21,142 nt of DNA, taken from positions 1 through 21,142 of the forward strand of contig VXPJ01000084.1 in NCBI GenBank assembly GCA_009839635.1. The letters are read 5' to 3'. Below the pieces are notes generated by a model. That model was given only the letters and a program-made list of their open reading frames with translations, searched no databases and was not told the origin of the DNA. Positions 13,713 through 21,142 of the stretch are shown one piece after another. Numbering within the stretch: the first letter of the stretch is position 1; every line of letters begins with the position of its first letter. Both the position numbers and the translations under genes were made by a program. Origin of the DNA: Pseudomonadota bacterium (GTDB taxonomy: Bacteria > Pseudomonadota > Gammaproteobacteria > UBA4575).

Positions 13713-16157
13713 TTAAAAAAGCTGTTCCGGAGTTCCCATTCCCTCGTCATTTCGCGGATACGCCGGCGGCGTGCCCGGTCCTGAGCCTTCGGCTGGAACA
13801 TACCCCATGCGGAAGGTTTCCTCGATCCCCTGCTCATTACCCTGATCCACCCGCTGTCCAGTGGCAGGGTCGATGCGCACACTGACGATCGTCTCCGGTC
13901 GCTTCAGCTTGTTCTCCGGCTTGCCCTGAAGGGCGGCACGCATGAATTCGATCCATATTGGTAACGCTGTGACACTCCCGACTTCCTTGCGCCCGAGCGG
14001 CTTGTGCTGATCGAACCCCACCCAGGCAATCGCCACAATATCACCATTGAAGCCACAGAACCACGCATCCCGCTGCTCGTTCGTCGTACCTGTTTTTCCG
14101 GCAAGATCACTGCGCCCCAATTGACGCGCGCGCCTGCCAGTGCCACTTTGTATGACATCATGCATCATGCTTACCATCTGATAGGCGTTCTCTCTGGACA
14201 GCACGCGTTCCGCGACCCGCATACCCAGATCTGCTGCCCTATCCTCGCCGAGGATCTCCTCGCCACTGCGGTACAGCTGTTGCTGCAAGTCCAGACAGTC
14301 TGCCTCGCATACCATCAGTGGACTGGAGCGAAACAGGACCTCACCCCTGACGTCTTCTATCCTTTCGATCACGAACGGTTCCACGTAGTGACCGCCATTG
14401 GCAAACACTGCATAGCCGCGGGCCATCTCCATAGGCGTTGCCACACCGGAACCCAGTGCCAGGGACAAGCCTTTGGGCAGTTGCTCGGGACCAAAACCAA
14501 AGTTGGTTATGTGCTGCTCGGTGTAGCTGTGACCCACACTTCGCAGCACACGGATCGATACCATGTTGCGGGACTTCACCAAGGCCTCGCGAAGGCGGGT
14601 CGGTCCGAAAAACTTGCCGCTGTAATTTTTGGGGCGCCAGGCACTTTCCAGGCCACTGGCATCATGCACCACCGGCGCATCGTTGATGACACTGGCCGGT
14701 GTGAAGCCTGATTCGAGCGCGGCCGAATAGATAAACGGCTTGAAACTTGAGCCGGGCTGACGTTTCGCCTGGGTGACGCGATTGAATTTGCTGTGCAGGT
14801 AATCGTAGCCGCCGGCCAAGGCCAGCACACTGCCGTTTTGCGGGTCGATCGCCACGAAGGCCCCGGCCGCCTCGGGAATCTGGCTGAGGGTCCATTCGCC
14901 GGTATCTGCCCGGGTGATCCGGATCACATCCCCCGGTGCAAGCATCCCGGAGAAGTCTCCCGGCGCCTCCCCCATGGTGTTCTCACTAATGTAGGACCTG
15001 GCCCACTTGGCCTGGTCGATTGAAACTACGGCAAACTGCTGCTTGCCCAGATACGCCTCGATTTCCAAGGGCTCCACCCGGGTCACCACGGCCGGCATCA
15101 ACCCTCCGATCAGGTCCATGCCCAGAATCGCCTCATCCAGCTTTTCAAACGCAATCTGGTTCATATCATCGTCTGTGAACTCCAGTTCCTGATGGGATTC
15201 CGCACCCCGCCAGCCATGACGCCGGTCGTAGGCGTGCAACCCTTTTCTCAGGGCCAGTTGGGCCTCGCGCTGAAGTTTGCTGTTGATCGTCGTGTACACG
15301 CGGTAGCCTTTGGTATAGGCCTCGGCCCCGTATTCCCCGAACATCTGCGCGCGTGCCATCTCTCCAATGTACGGGGCATTCATCTCGACCCGGGGGTAAT
15401 GGACCGATGCGCTCACCGGCTCATCCAGCATCTTGCGATAGGCGTCATCATCAATGAATTCAAGCTTGTGCATTCTGCCGAGCACGTAATCGCGGCGAAT
15501 GACGGCACGCTCGGGATTGACGATCGGGTTAAACCTCGAAGGGGCCTTGGGCAGTCCTGCAATCATGGCGATCTGTGCAAGATTCAGATCATGCACGCTG
15601 CGCCCGTAATAGACCTCGGCCGCCGCACCCACACCGTAGGCCCGGTTCCCCAGGTAGATCTTGTTCAGGTACAGCTCGAGGATTTCGTTTTTGTTGAACT
15701 CGTGCTCGATCCTGAGGGCCAGGAAAATTTCCTTGAGTTTGCGTCGGTAGGTACGCTCATTGTCCAGAAAGAAGTTCCGGGCCAACTGCATCGTGACGGT
15801 GCTGCCACCCTGTCGTTTTTCCCCAGTCAGCAATACATGAAGCGCAGCACGGGCCAGACCCTGATAATCGACCCCCAGGTGCTCGTAAAAGCGGTCGTCC
15901 TCAGCGGCAAGGAATGCCTGGACCAGCAATTCCGGGATCTCATCCACCCCCAGGGGTTCACGCCTTTGTTCTCCATACACGGCAATCAGCTTGCCGTCCC
16001 GGCTGTACACCTTGAGTGGCACCTGCAGTTCCACGTCCCTGAGCACGGCCACCCCGGGCAGAGAAGGTGCCAGGTAGATGTAGCTGGCCAGTACTGCCAC
16101 GATGATGGCAAGAAAAGCCCCCAGCCCAAGGCGCAACAGCTTCAGAAGGTGGGCCAT
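13713..16157 (-). CDS. mrcA: penicillin-binding protein 1A (bifunctional class A PBP)
   Basis: PBP1A polymerises glycan strands and cross-links peptides in the periplasm. The 814-aa protein has a single N-terminal membrane anchor (about residues 10-30), a GT51 glycosyltransferase domain with catalytic Glu86 in EDDRFYEH, GGSTVTMQLARN (118-128) and RKLKEIFLALRIE, an OB-like insert (about 320-420), and a transpeptidase domain with SxxK as S470-S-F-K473, SxN as SRN (529-531) and KTG (688-690). The length fits proteobacterial PBP1A. AGGG lies close upstream of the ATG. It is transcribed away from the accessory region at 16158 onward; the 203-aa gene follows directly downstream. Confidence 0.96.
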   Translation of the reverse strand: MAHLLKLLRLGLGAFLAIIVAVLASYIYLAPSLPGVAVLRDVELQVPLKVYSRDGKLIAVYGEQRREPLGVDEIPELLVQAFLAAEDDRFYEHLGVDYQGLARAALHVLLTGEKRQGGSTVTMQLARNFFLDNERTYRRKLKEIFLALRIEHEFNKNEILELYLNKIYLGNRAYGVGAAAEVYYGRSVHDLNLAQIAMIAGLPKAPSRFNPIVNPERAVIRRDYVLGRMHKLEFIDDDAYRKMLDEPVSASVHYPRVEMNAPYIGEMARAQMFGEYGAEAYTKGYRVYTTINSKLQREAQLALRKGLHAYDRRHGWRGAESHQELEFTDDDMNQIAFEKLDEAILGMDLIGGLMPAVVTRVEPLEIEAYLGKQQFAVVSIDQAKWARSYISENTMGEAPGDFSGMLAPGDVIRITRADTGEWTLSQIPEAAGAFVAIDPQNGSVLALAGGYDYLHSKFNRVTQAKRQPGSSFKPFIYSAALESGFTPASVINDAPVVHDASGLESAWRPKNYSGKFFGPTRLREALVKSRNMVSIRVLRSVGHSYTEQHITNFGFGPEQLPKGLSLALGSGVATPMEMARGYAVFANGGHYVEPFVIERIEDVRGEVLFRSSPLMVCEADCLDLQQQLYRSGEEILGEDRAADLGMRVAERVLSRENAYQMVSMMHDVIQSGTGRRARQLGRSDLAGKTGTTNEQRDAWFCGFNGDIVAIAWVGFDQHKPLGRKEVGSVTALPIWIEFMRAALQGKPENKLKRPETIVSVRIDPATGQRVDQGNEQGIEETFRMGYVPAEGSGPGTPPAYPRNDEGMGTPEQLF

Positions 16158-16654
16158 GAGCCCTGTATGAGAAAGCGACCGCCTGGCATTATTGCGCCTG
16201 CAGCGGAACCCCGGGCCGGACGCTCGGTCGAAGCCGCATGGCTTCCTTCCTTACTCACCGGTACAGACATACGGACTCCCGCCAATCTTGACAAATCAAT
16301 TCAAATGGACTGCGCTCCCCGACCCAGGCAGTTTCCTGTCCTGTCATTGTAAGTCAAAGCCCCGGACAAGTCATGACGCGGACAGGTGCTGGGGGGGAAC
16401 GACGCCAGCCTATATAGGTATAGACGCAGACCGGCAATATCCGTTCAGAAATGCACTCAAAAAGATGCAGAAATTTCGAACGCATGCCCCAAGAAGCGTA
16501 TACGGCCAGTGGTCGCGGCCGGGATCGATTCGATGGCATGTCTACCCAGGGTCGCTAGCAATTCACACCTGCCCTTGTCTGAAAACGTGCCTGCACCTAG
16601 AATACCGGTCTGTCTACACCAAAAACCAACTAAAACAATCAGGAGAATCTCATC
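16158..16654. other. 497-bp intergenic region between mrcA and the PKS-associated cassette
   Basis: I see no credible gene here: the frames that stay open show no recognisable protein or ribosome-binding site. It contains the promoter-like site for the acp gene (16575-16603), a run of seven G (16391-16397) and a 10-bp palindrome CCTATATAGG (16409-16418). On the minus strand TATATA within that palindrome could be a distant -10 for mrcA, with only a poor -35. The region marks the change from housekeeping genes to the polyketide-associated genes and could be a junction of an inserted segment; no tRNA, integrase or direct repeat is seen. Confidence 0.55.
16575..16603 (+). promoter_or_regulatory. 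candidate sigma-70 promoter for the acp-PPTase-hydrolase genes
   Basis: TTGTCT (16575-16580), a 17-bp spacer and TAGAAT (16598-16603) match a sigma-70 promoter in spacing and in most key bases. The predicted transcript starts near 16610, 45 bp before the acp ATG. The gene then has a good ribosome-binding site, AGGAG at 16641-16645, nine bases before ATG. Confidence 0.5.
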
Positions 16655-16885
16655 ATGTCCTCAACAGAAGACCGCCTCATGGCACTAGCAAATGAAAATC
16701 TGGATACTGGCAGGGAGCCGGATATGGACACCCGGTTTGGTGACTCTGGCGTGTCCTCGGTGGATGCCGTCGCCTTCATCAAGAAGGTCAGCCAGGAATT
16801 CGGAGTGACAGTTCCTCCTGAAGACTTCTCCCAGTTCCAGTCTCTGCGGGAACTGGCTGCTTATCTGGATTCGAACTCCGGGTAA
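16655..16885 (+). CDS. free-standing acyl carrier protein with atypical attachment motif
   Basis: This 76-aa acidic protein has the size and helix pattern of an acyl carrier protein: helix I (about 4-16), a loop with FGDSGVSSVDAVAFI, helix II (about 35-48, VDAVAFIKKVSQEFGV), then PPEDFSQFQSLRELAAYL as helices III-IV. The phosphopantetheine serine should be Ser35. In fatty-acid ACP the site reads DSL; here it is S34-S35-V36, so the acidic residue before the serine is replaced. This sets it apart from the housekeeping AcpP and fits a specialised carrier. It is followed by a phosphopantetheinyl transferase (140 bp) and a hydrolase, and faces a PKS. What it carries is unknown. Confidence 0.85.
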   Translation: MSSTEDRLMALANENLDTGREPDMDTRFGDSGVSSVDAVAFIKKVSQEFGVTVPPEDFSQFQSLRELAAYLDSNSG

Positions 16886-16932
16886 ACCTTTTCCGGTTCA
16901 GGGATGTAAGCAGAACTGCATCCGGACATCGA

Positions 16933-16946
16933 GGTGCACGTGTACC
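16933..16946. repeat. short imperfect palindrome between acp and PPTase
   Basis: GGTGCACGTGTACC is a 14-bp near-perfect palindrome centred on CACGTG, with one mismatched pair. It lies in the 140-bp gap between the carrier protein and the transferase and could be an operator, or chance. No clear second promoter is seen in this gap. Confidence 0.2.
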
Positions 16947-17025
16947 CCAGTTCCTAGGCCGGGATAACCGCAGACGCTGCGATGGTCATGGACAACCCGG
17001 GCACTGTACAAAGTGACTCGGCCCT

Positions 17026-17763
17026 GTGCCCCTGAAGGTGACCAGACACAAGGAGTCGGCCACCGCGACAAATAACTGGTGGCGTTTGTACAGGGAAACC
17101 CGGGATACCACAATTTTTCATGTGGACCTACGGCCTCACAACACTCGTGAGGCCGAAGCACTGGAGTGGCTGGATCACGAGGAACAGGCACGCTGGCACC
17201 GGTTTCGCCATGCCCGTGCCCGGTATGAATTCAGCTTGTGTCGTGCCGCGTTGCGTGCGATTCTCTGCAAACATCTCGACTGCAGCAACGAACAACTCAC
17301 TTTCGGGACATCGAAATATGGAAAACCCCATGCCCTGGTGAATGGAGAATCAGACGATATCAGCTTCAACGTCAGCCATAGCCACCAGCACGGGCTGGTA
17401 GCACTTGCCCTGCATGGACGTGTCGGAGTGGACGTGGAAGAACGGAACATGCAACAGAACCTGGATGGAGAGATTCAGTCGGTATTTACCCCGAACGAAC
17501 GCGCGGACCTAGCCGCGGCCCACGGCCCGCAGAAAATCCACTTGTTTTTCCGCCTGTGGACGATGAAAGAAGCATTGCTCAAGGCGCTGGGTACGGGATT
17601 CTCGCTGGACATGTCAGGAATTGAAATTCCGAAAACCCTGCGCCAGGGGATGAGTGCAGGCGAATTTTGCTTCCCTCAGCTGCCCGCAGTCCGGTGGTGG
17701 CTTGAATCCCTGGATGACCCGGATTTTGCTGCGGCCCTGGCACATGAGCTTAACCCGGGGTGA
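17026..17763 (+). CDS. 4'-phosphopantetheinyl transferase, Sfp/HetI type
   Basis: The enzyme moves 4'-phosphopantetheine from CoA to the serine of carrier proteins. The 245-aa, two-half Sfp-type length and motifs are present: FGTSKYGKPHA (93-103), FNVSHS (114-119), the magnesium-binding GVDVEER (134-140, with D136 and E138) and FFRLWTMKEALLKALGTGF (174-192, with the catalytic WxxKEA). This differs from short AcpS-type enzymes that serve fatty-acid ACP. Flanked by a free ACP and facing a type I PKS, it is the likely activator of both. The start is uncertain: GTG at 17026 or 17038 are both possible, neither with a strong ribosome-binding site, so the first residues should be treated with care. 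Confidence 0.92.
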   Translation: MPLKVTRHKESATATNNWWRLYRETRDTTIFHVDLRPHNTREAEALEWLDHEEQARWHRFRHARARYEFSLCRAALRAILCKHLDCSNEQLTFGTSKYGKPHALVNGESDDISFNVSHSHQHGLVALALHGRVGVDVEERNMQQNLDGEIQSVFTPNERADLAAAHGPQKIHLFFRLWTMKEALLKALGTGFSLDMSGIEIPKTLRQGMSAGEFCFPQLPAVRWWLESLDDPDFAAALAHELNPG

Positions 17764-17847
17764 TGCCGGACTGGAGAATGAACCCAGCGATCTGGCCCAA
17801 CCTTCTGAACCTGATAAAACGAGAATACGCTTTGCCTCATAAGGACC

Positions 17848-18744
17848 ATGTGGGAAATTCCTGAACCAATCTCAGTGTGTGAAGTCCGGCTGGATAAAAA
17901 TACAGTCACGCTCTTGCGACAGCACGGCAATCCATCGGGGGCCCGGCTCGTGCTGTGTCACGGAAACGGTCTTGCCATTGACCTGTACTACCCGTTCTGG
18001 TCGCTGCTTGCCGAGGACTACGAACTGATCCTCTACGACCTCAGAAACCATGGCTGGAATGCCGTGGGCGAGCGCCGCGACCACAACGTTCCCGTGCTGA
18101 TACAGGATTATGCCCTGATACTGGAATCCATCGACCGCCACTATGGCAACAAACCCAAGATCGGGGTATTACACTCCGTCTCGGCGCTGATCTCGCTGCT
18201 GGCAGCGCCGCAGGACAACAGCTGCTCTGCACAGATTCTTTTTGACCCGCCCGTATGCAAGCCTGGCGCCAGCCAGACCGAATTTGATGTGGCTGCCGAA
18301 CATGCTGCATCGCTGACGCGGCGGCGCGGATACCGATTCCAGACAGAGGAAGAATTTTCTGATTTTCTGAGCTACATCCCGACCTTCACCCATGTGGTTC
18401 CAGGGGTCCGGGAGCTCATGGCCAGGACCACGCTTCGCGAGGTTCCCGACGGGCTGGGGTATGAGTTGCGCTGCCCACGCGAATACGAGGCCCAGATCAC
18501 CGATTATGTCCGAAGCTTTTCCCCGCTGGTGGACTTTGAAACGCTCCCGTGTCCGACGAAGGTCATCGGCGCCGACCCGACTTTGCCGTATGCCTATCTG
18601 CCAACGTTCGATCTCAGCGATGTCCTGACTGTCGATTATGATTTCATCCCTGAGACCACACATCTTCTTCAGCTGGAAAAGCCGGCAGACTGCGTGTCTG
18701 CAGTGCGGGAATTCCAGCAACAGCAACTGTTGCCCGACGCCTGA
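17848..18744 (+). CDS. alpha/beta hydrolase, possible PKS-associated releasing or editing enzyme
   Basis: This 298-aa protein has the alpha/beta-hydrolase pattern: LVLCHGNG (35-41) as oxyanion loop, LILYDLRNHG (60-69) as strand 4 region, nucleophile elbow around Ser110 (GVLHSVSAL), a cap region (about 140-215), a probable acid at D243 (IGADPTLPY) and base H272 (PETTHLLQLEKP). The elbow is unusual: the common G-x-S-x-G reads L-H-S-V-S, so both flanking glycines are replaced. It is the last gene of the plus-strand cassette with acp and PPTase and converges on the PKS with a 54-bp gap. A thioesterase-like release or proofreading role is an inference from context. AAGGA sits only two bases from the ATG, which is closer than ideal. 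Confidence 0.82.
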   Translation: MWEIPEPISVCEVRLDKNTVTLLRQHGNPSGARLVLCHGNGLAIDLYYPFWSLLAEDYELILYDLRNHGWNAVGERRDHNVPVLIQDYALILESIDRHYGNKPKIGVLHSVSALISLLAAPQDNSCSAQILFDPPVCKPGASQTEFDVAAEHAASLTRRRGYRFQTEEEFSDFLSYIPTFTHVVPGVRELMARTTLREVPDGLGYELRCPREYEAQITDYVRSFSPLVDFETLPCPTKVIGADPTLPYAYLPTFDLSDVLTVDYDFIPETTHLLQLEKPADCVSAVREFQQQQLLPDA

Positions 18745-18798
18745 AGCAGACTGCGGAACCCGTAACCCGTCAAAACAGGCCCGTGATCGCGAAGTGTG

Positions 18799-21142
18799 TC
18801 AGGCCTTGACCCAGAACCTCTTCCGCTCGAACGGATAGCCTGGCACAGAAATTCGCTGGCGCATCTCGCCTTCAAAAAGACCTGCGAGTGAAACCGCACG
18901 CCCTGCCTCGTAGGCTTCTGCAACCTCCAGCATGAAGGCATGTACTTCATCCGTTTGTACACCACGGGAGTCTGCGTTCGCTGCTACGGGCACCCCTTTG
19001 CCAATGCCCCTGGCAAGTGACTGAAGTTGGGCCCGCAGCGAGGTCGCATCACTGAACAGGATACCCGCCCGATGATCGAAGTGCGCACGTCCCGTGCTGG
19101 CCGTCCATGCCATATCCGAAAGCAGTGGGCCGGATGCACTGTCATCATCCGAAAGCTCCTTCGAGTGTTCATCGAGCCAGGCAAGATACGCTTCAGCCAG
19201 TTCCCCAAGAACTACTTGAGATTTGCCGGAAAGCGGCAACAGGCGGATCTTGCGCAAGTCCGGTGCAGGTATTTCAGAGGGAGTTTCCCGGGATGAGTCC
19301 GACGCGGGTGGCGTGACCCGTTGTGCATTCCCTGCAGGAAAAGATCGCGTACGGTCTGGGTACGAAGCATCCTCCGGCCCCGGATACCCTTCGACCACCA
19401 CATGGGCATTGGTTCCCGAGATTCCGAATGCACTGACCCCTGCACGCGTGGGTCGACCTTCATGCCGGGGCCAGTCCATGGCCTCTGAGACCACTTTCAC
19501 CGGCAACTGCTCCCAGTCCGTGTGTGGGTTCGGGTCATGAAAATGCAGGTGTTGCGGGATCCTGCGCCGATCCATTGCCAGCACCGTCTTGATGAGTGCC
19601 GCAATACCAGCAGCGGATTCCAGGTGTCCGAGGTTCGTCTTCACTGAACCAATCAACAGGGGATCGTCCGCCTCGCGCCCGCGCCCATAGACCCTTGCAG
19701 AAGCATTGACCTCAATGGAATCACCCAGCTCCGAGCCGCCTCCGTGCGCCTCAAGATAGTCCACTTCGTGCGGTAAGACACATGCCCCTGTAAGCGCCTC
19801 CTCGATGACCCGTTCCTTCGTTGGACCCGTCGGTACTGTGGGCCCTGCACTCGCCCCACTCTGGTTAATGGCCGAGCCACGGATCACGCCCCAGATTCGA
19901 TCGCAATCTGCCTGCGCCTCATGAAGACGCTTGAGGACGATCATTCCACAACCTTCACTGCGTACAAACCCGTCCGCCGAGGCATTGAACGTCTTGCACC
20001 GTCCATCACGCGACAGCATCCCGAGTTCAGCGAGTTCACGGGTCAGCCCGTTCGAAAGGATCGCGTTGACTCCGCCGGCCAGCGCTAGGTCCACCTCGCC
20101 CTGGTGCAAGCTCGCTACGGCATGATGTATGGCGACCAGAGATGAAGCGCAGTTGAGCATGACCGGCATGGTCGGCCCCTCCAGACCCAGGCAAAACGAA
20201 ACACGCCCAACCGCCATGCTCCCTGCTGTGCCTAGATAGCTCGGACCACCACTGTCCATCATCAAATCCCGGTATTCGCTTGAGGCAATGCCGGCATAAA
20301 CCCCGGTGGGACTGCCCCGCAAACGCTCAGGATCAATACCGGCATCCTCAAGGGCATGCCAGCTCGTCTCGAGCAGCATCCGTTGCTGCGGGTCCATGGC
20401 GTGGGCTTCGATCGGCCGGATACCGAAAAAGCGAGCGTCGAAGCGATCGATCCCCTCGATGAACCCGCCCCGCTGGTAGCCGTCATCGGGCTTGGCAGGA
20501 TCCCCAAGCACCCCGTCCCATAAACCGGTGTCCTCGCGCCGGTTACTCACGGTTTCGCGTCCTTCATCAAGGACTTGCCAGAATTCGGAAAGATTACGGG
20601 CACCCGGGAACCGGCAGGCCATGCCGATGATCGCAATGCCGCCCTCGATCGTTGCATCTTCGGATACGGACACCGGGGCGGGCTGGACCTGGGGTGCAGG
20701 AGCCTCTTCGACTTCACCCAGTTCCTCGGACAGGTGGCGGGCCAGCGAGATGATGTCCGGGTAGTCGAACACCACCGTGTTGGAGGCAGTGTACTCATCC
20801 GAGAAGGCCCGGTTGAGGCGGTTTCGCAGTTCTACGGCCATCAGCGAGTCCATACCGAGGTCGAAAAACCCGACGGCGGGCTCCGGGGCCGAAGGCAAGC
20901 GCAGCACTGCCTGCACCTCCCCCTGCAGATACGACTCCAGCAGGCGGCCCCGTTCAGAGGTCGGGGTTTGCTGCAGCCGGGTCATCACATCGGCCGATGA
21001 GGCCACAGCACCGGCTTCGGCCTCGTCGTCCGTCACAAGCATTTCCTCAAGAAACGGTGGTCGCGCACCGACAGCCTTTTCGAACACGGACCAGTCCATC
21101 GACATCACCACGGAGGTCATGACATCCTGGCGTACCAGCCGT
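18799..21142 (-). CDS. type I polyketide synthase, C-terminal part (KR tail-ACP-KS-linker, no AT), cut by window edge
   Basis: The last 780 residues of a modular PKS enter from the right edge with no stop codon. Numbering from the internal Met at 21120: the end of a ketoreductase (SMDWSVFEKAV, about 1-25), an ACP with GFFDLGMDSLMAVELRNRL (phosphopantetheine Ser92), and a ketosynthase (about 160-578) with C324, H459 and H499. The KS nucleophile sits in MLNCASSL rather than DTACSSSL, and the HGTGT element reads HGGGS. After the KS comes the KS-AT type linker (628-705, PLSGKSQ...STGRAHFDHRAG), but no acyltransferase: about 300 residues are missing and the chain goes straight to the post-AT linker VPGYPFERKRFWV, where it ends. 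The last module therefore has a KS but no AT and no carrier domain. Confidence 0.93.
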   Translation of the reverse strand, partial: RLVRQDVMTSVVMSMDWSVFEKAVGARPPFLEEMLVTDDEAEAGAVASSADVMTRLQQTPTSERGRLLESYLQGEVQAVLRLPSAPEPAVGFFDLGMDSLMAVELRNRLNRAFSDEYTASNTVVFDYPDIISLARHLSEELGEVEEAPAPQVQPAPVSVSEDATIEGGIAIIGMACRFPGARNLSEFWQVLDEGRETVSNRREDTGLWDGVLGDPAKPDDGYQRGGFIEGIDRFDARFFGIRPIEAHAMDPQQRMLLETSWHALEDAGIDPERLRGSPTGVYAGIASSEYRDLMMDSGGPSYLGTAGSMAVGRVSFCLGLEGPTMPVMLNCASSLVAIHHAVASLHQGEVDLALAGGVNAILSNGLTRELAELGMLSRDGRCKTFNASADGFVRSEGCGMIVLKRLHEAQADCDRIWGVIRGSAINQSGASAGPTVPTGPTKERVIEEALTGACVLPHEVDYLEAHGGGSELGDSIEVNASARVYGRGREADDPLLIGSVKTNLGHLESAAGIAALIKTVLAMDRRRIPQHLHFHDPNPHTDWEQLPVKVVSEAMDWPRHEGRPTRAGVSAFGISGTNAHVVVEGYPGPEDASYPDRTRSFPAGNAQRVTPPASDSSRETPSEIPAPDLRKIRLLPLSGKSQVVLGELAEAYLAWLDEHSKELSDDDSASGPLLSDMAWTASTGRAHFDHRAGILFSDATSLRAQLQSLARGIGKGVPVAANADSRGVQTDEVHAFMLEVAEAYEAGRAVSLAGLFEGEMRQRISVPGYPFERKRFWVKA

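Noticed and set aside
15192..16352. 386-aa open frame antisense to mrcA
   Set aside because: The opposite strand holds all PBP1A motifs; the antisense product has no recognisable features.
16192..16695. 167-aa open frame through the mrcA-acp gap
   Set aside because: It overlaps the acp start out of frame, has no ribosome-binding site and no domain-like pattern.
1..21142. CRISPR arrays, tRNA or rRNA genes, insertion sequences, integrases, origins
   Set aside because: Looked for regular repeats, tRNA-like cloverleaf ends, transposase motifs and DnaA-box clusters by eye on both strands; nothing convincing was found.

Overview
The window is about 21 kb of a single bacterial chromosome, moderately GC-rich and densely coding. 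It most likely comes from an aerobic gammaproteobacterium. The support is gene order and family content: an M16 peptidase pair with rsmD next to ftsY-ftsE-ftsX-rpoH, plsY and tsaD tail to tail with rpsU downstream, BioH with catalytic-triad numbering identical to E. coli, and a proteobacterial PBP1A. Heme A synthase implies an aa3-type (heme A) terminal oxidase. I cannot name a species.

Layout. (1) 1-2995, minus strand: a predicted periplasmic M16 pair (catalytic subunit, then a subunit without the zinc motif) followed by rsmD, which is cut by the window edge. (2) 3089-6807, plus strand: ftsY, ftsE and ftsX (SRP receptor and the divisome ABC-type complex), then rpoH. A perfect CIRCE operator lies just upstream of rpoH, so the sigma-32 gene is probably under HrcA repression. 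(3) 6817-9605, minus strand: bioH-bioC (pimeloyl-ACP synthesis for biotin) and ctaA (heme A synthase). (4) 9616-11829: plsY (plus), tsaD (minus), an AT-rich intergenic region with a possible 41-aa membrane peptide, then rpsU behind a strong sigma-70-like promoter. The usual rpsU-dnaG-rpoD order is broken; hemE follows instead. (5) 11941-16157: hemE (plus) faces a minus-strand pair, mrcA (PBP1A) and a conserved protein of unknown function that begins in frame two codons after the mrcA stop.

(6) 16158-21142 is the accessory end. After about 500 bp without a convincing gene come a promoter-like site, a small acyl carrier protein, an Sfp-type phosphopantetheinyl transferase and an alpha/beta hydrolase, all on the plus strand. 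They converge on a large minus-strand type I polyketide synthase that enters from beyond the right edge. The visible PKS part is KR tail, ACP, KS and a C-terminal linker. The acyltransferase domain expected after the KS is absent, with only the flanking linkers left, and the protein stops at the end of the post-AT linker. The KS active-site surroundings are atypical although Cys, His and His are kept.

How the parts may work together: the transferase would load phosphopantetheine on both the free ACP and the PKS carrier domains, and the hydrolase could release or edit the product. The AT-less last module would need an acyltransferase in trans or a downstream partner protein. This is inferred from neighbourhood and domain content. 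The two items most worth following up are the CIRCE-rpoH arrangement and the AT-less PKS with its ACP/PPTase/hydrolase cassette.
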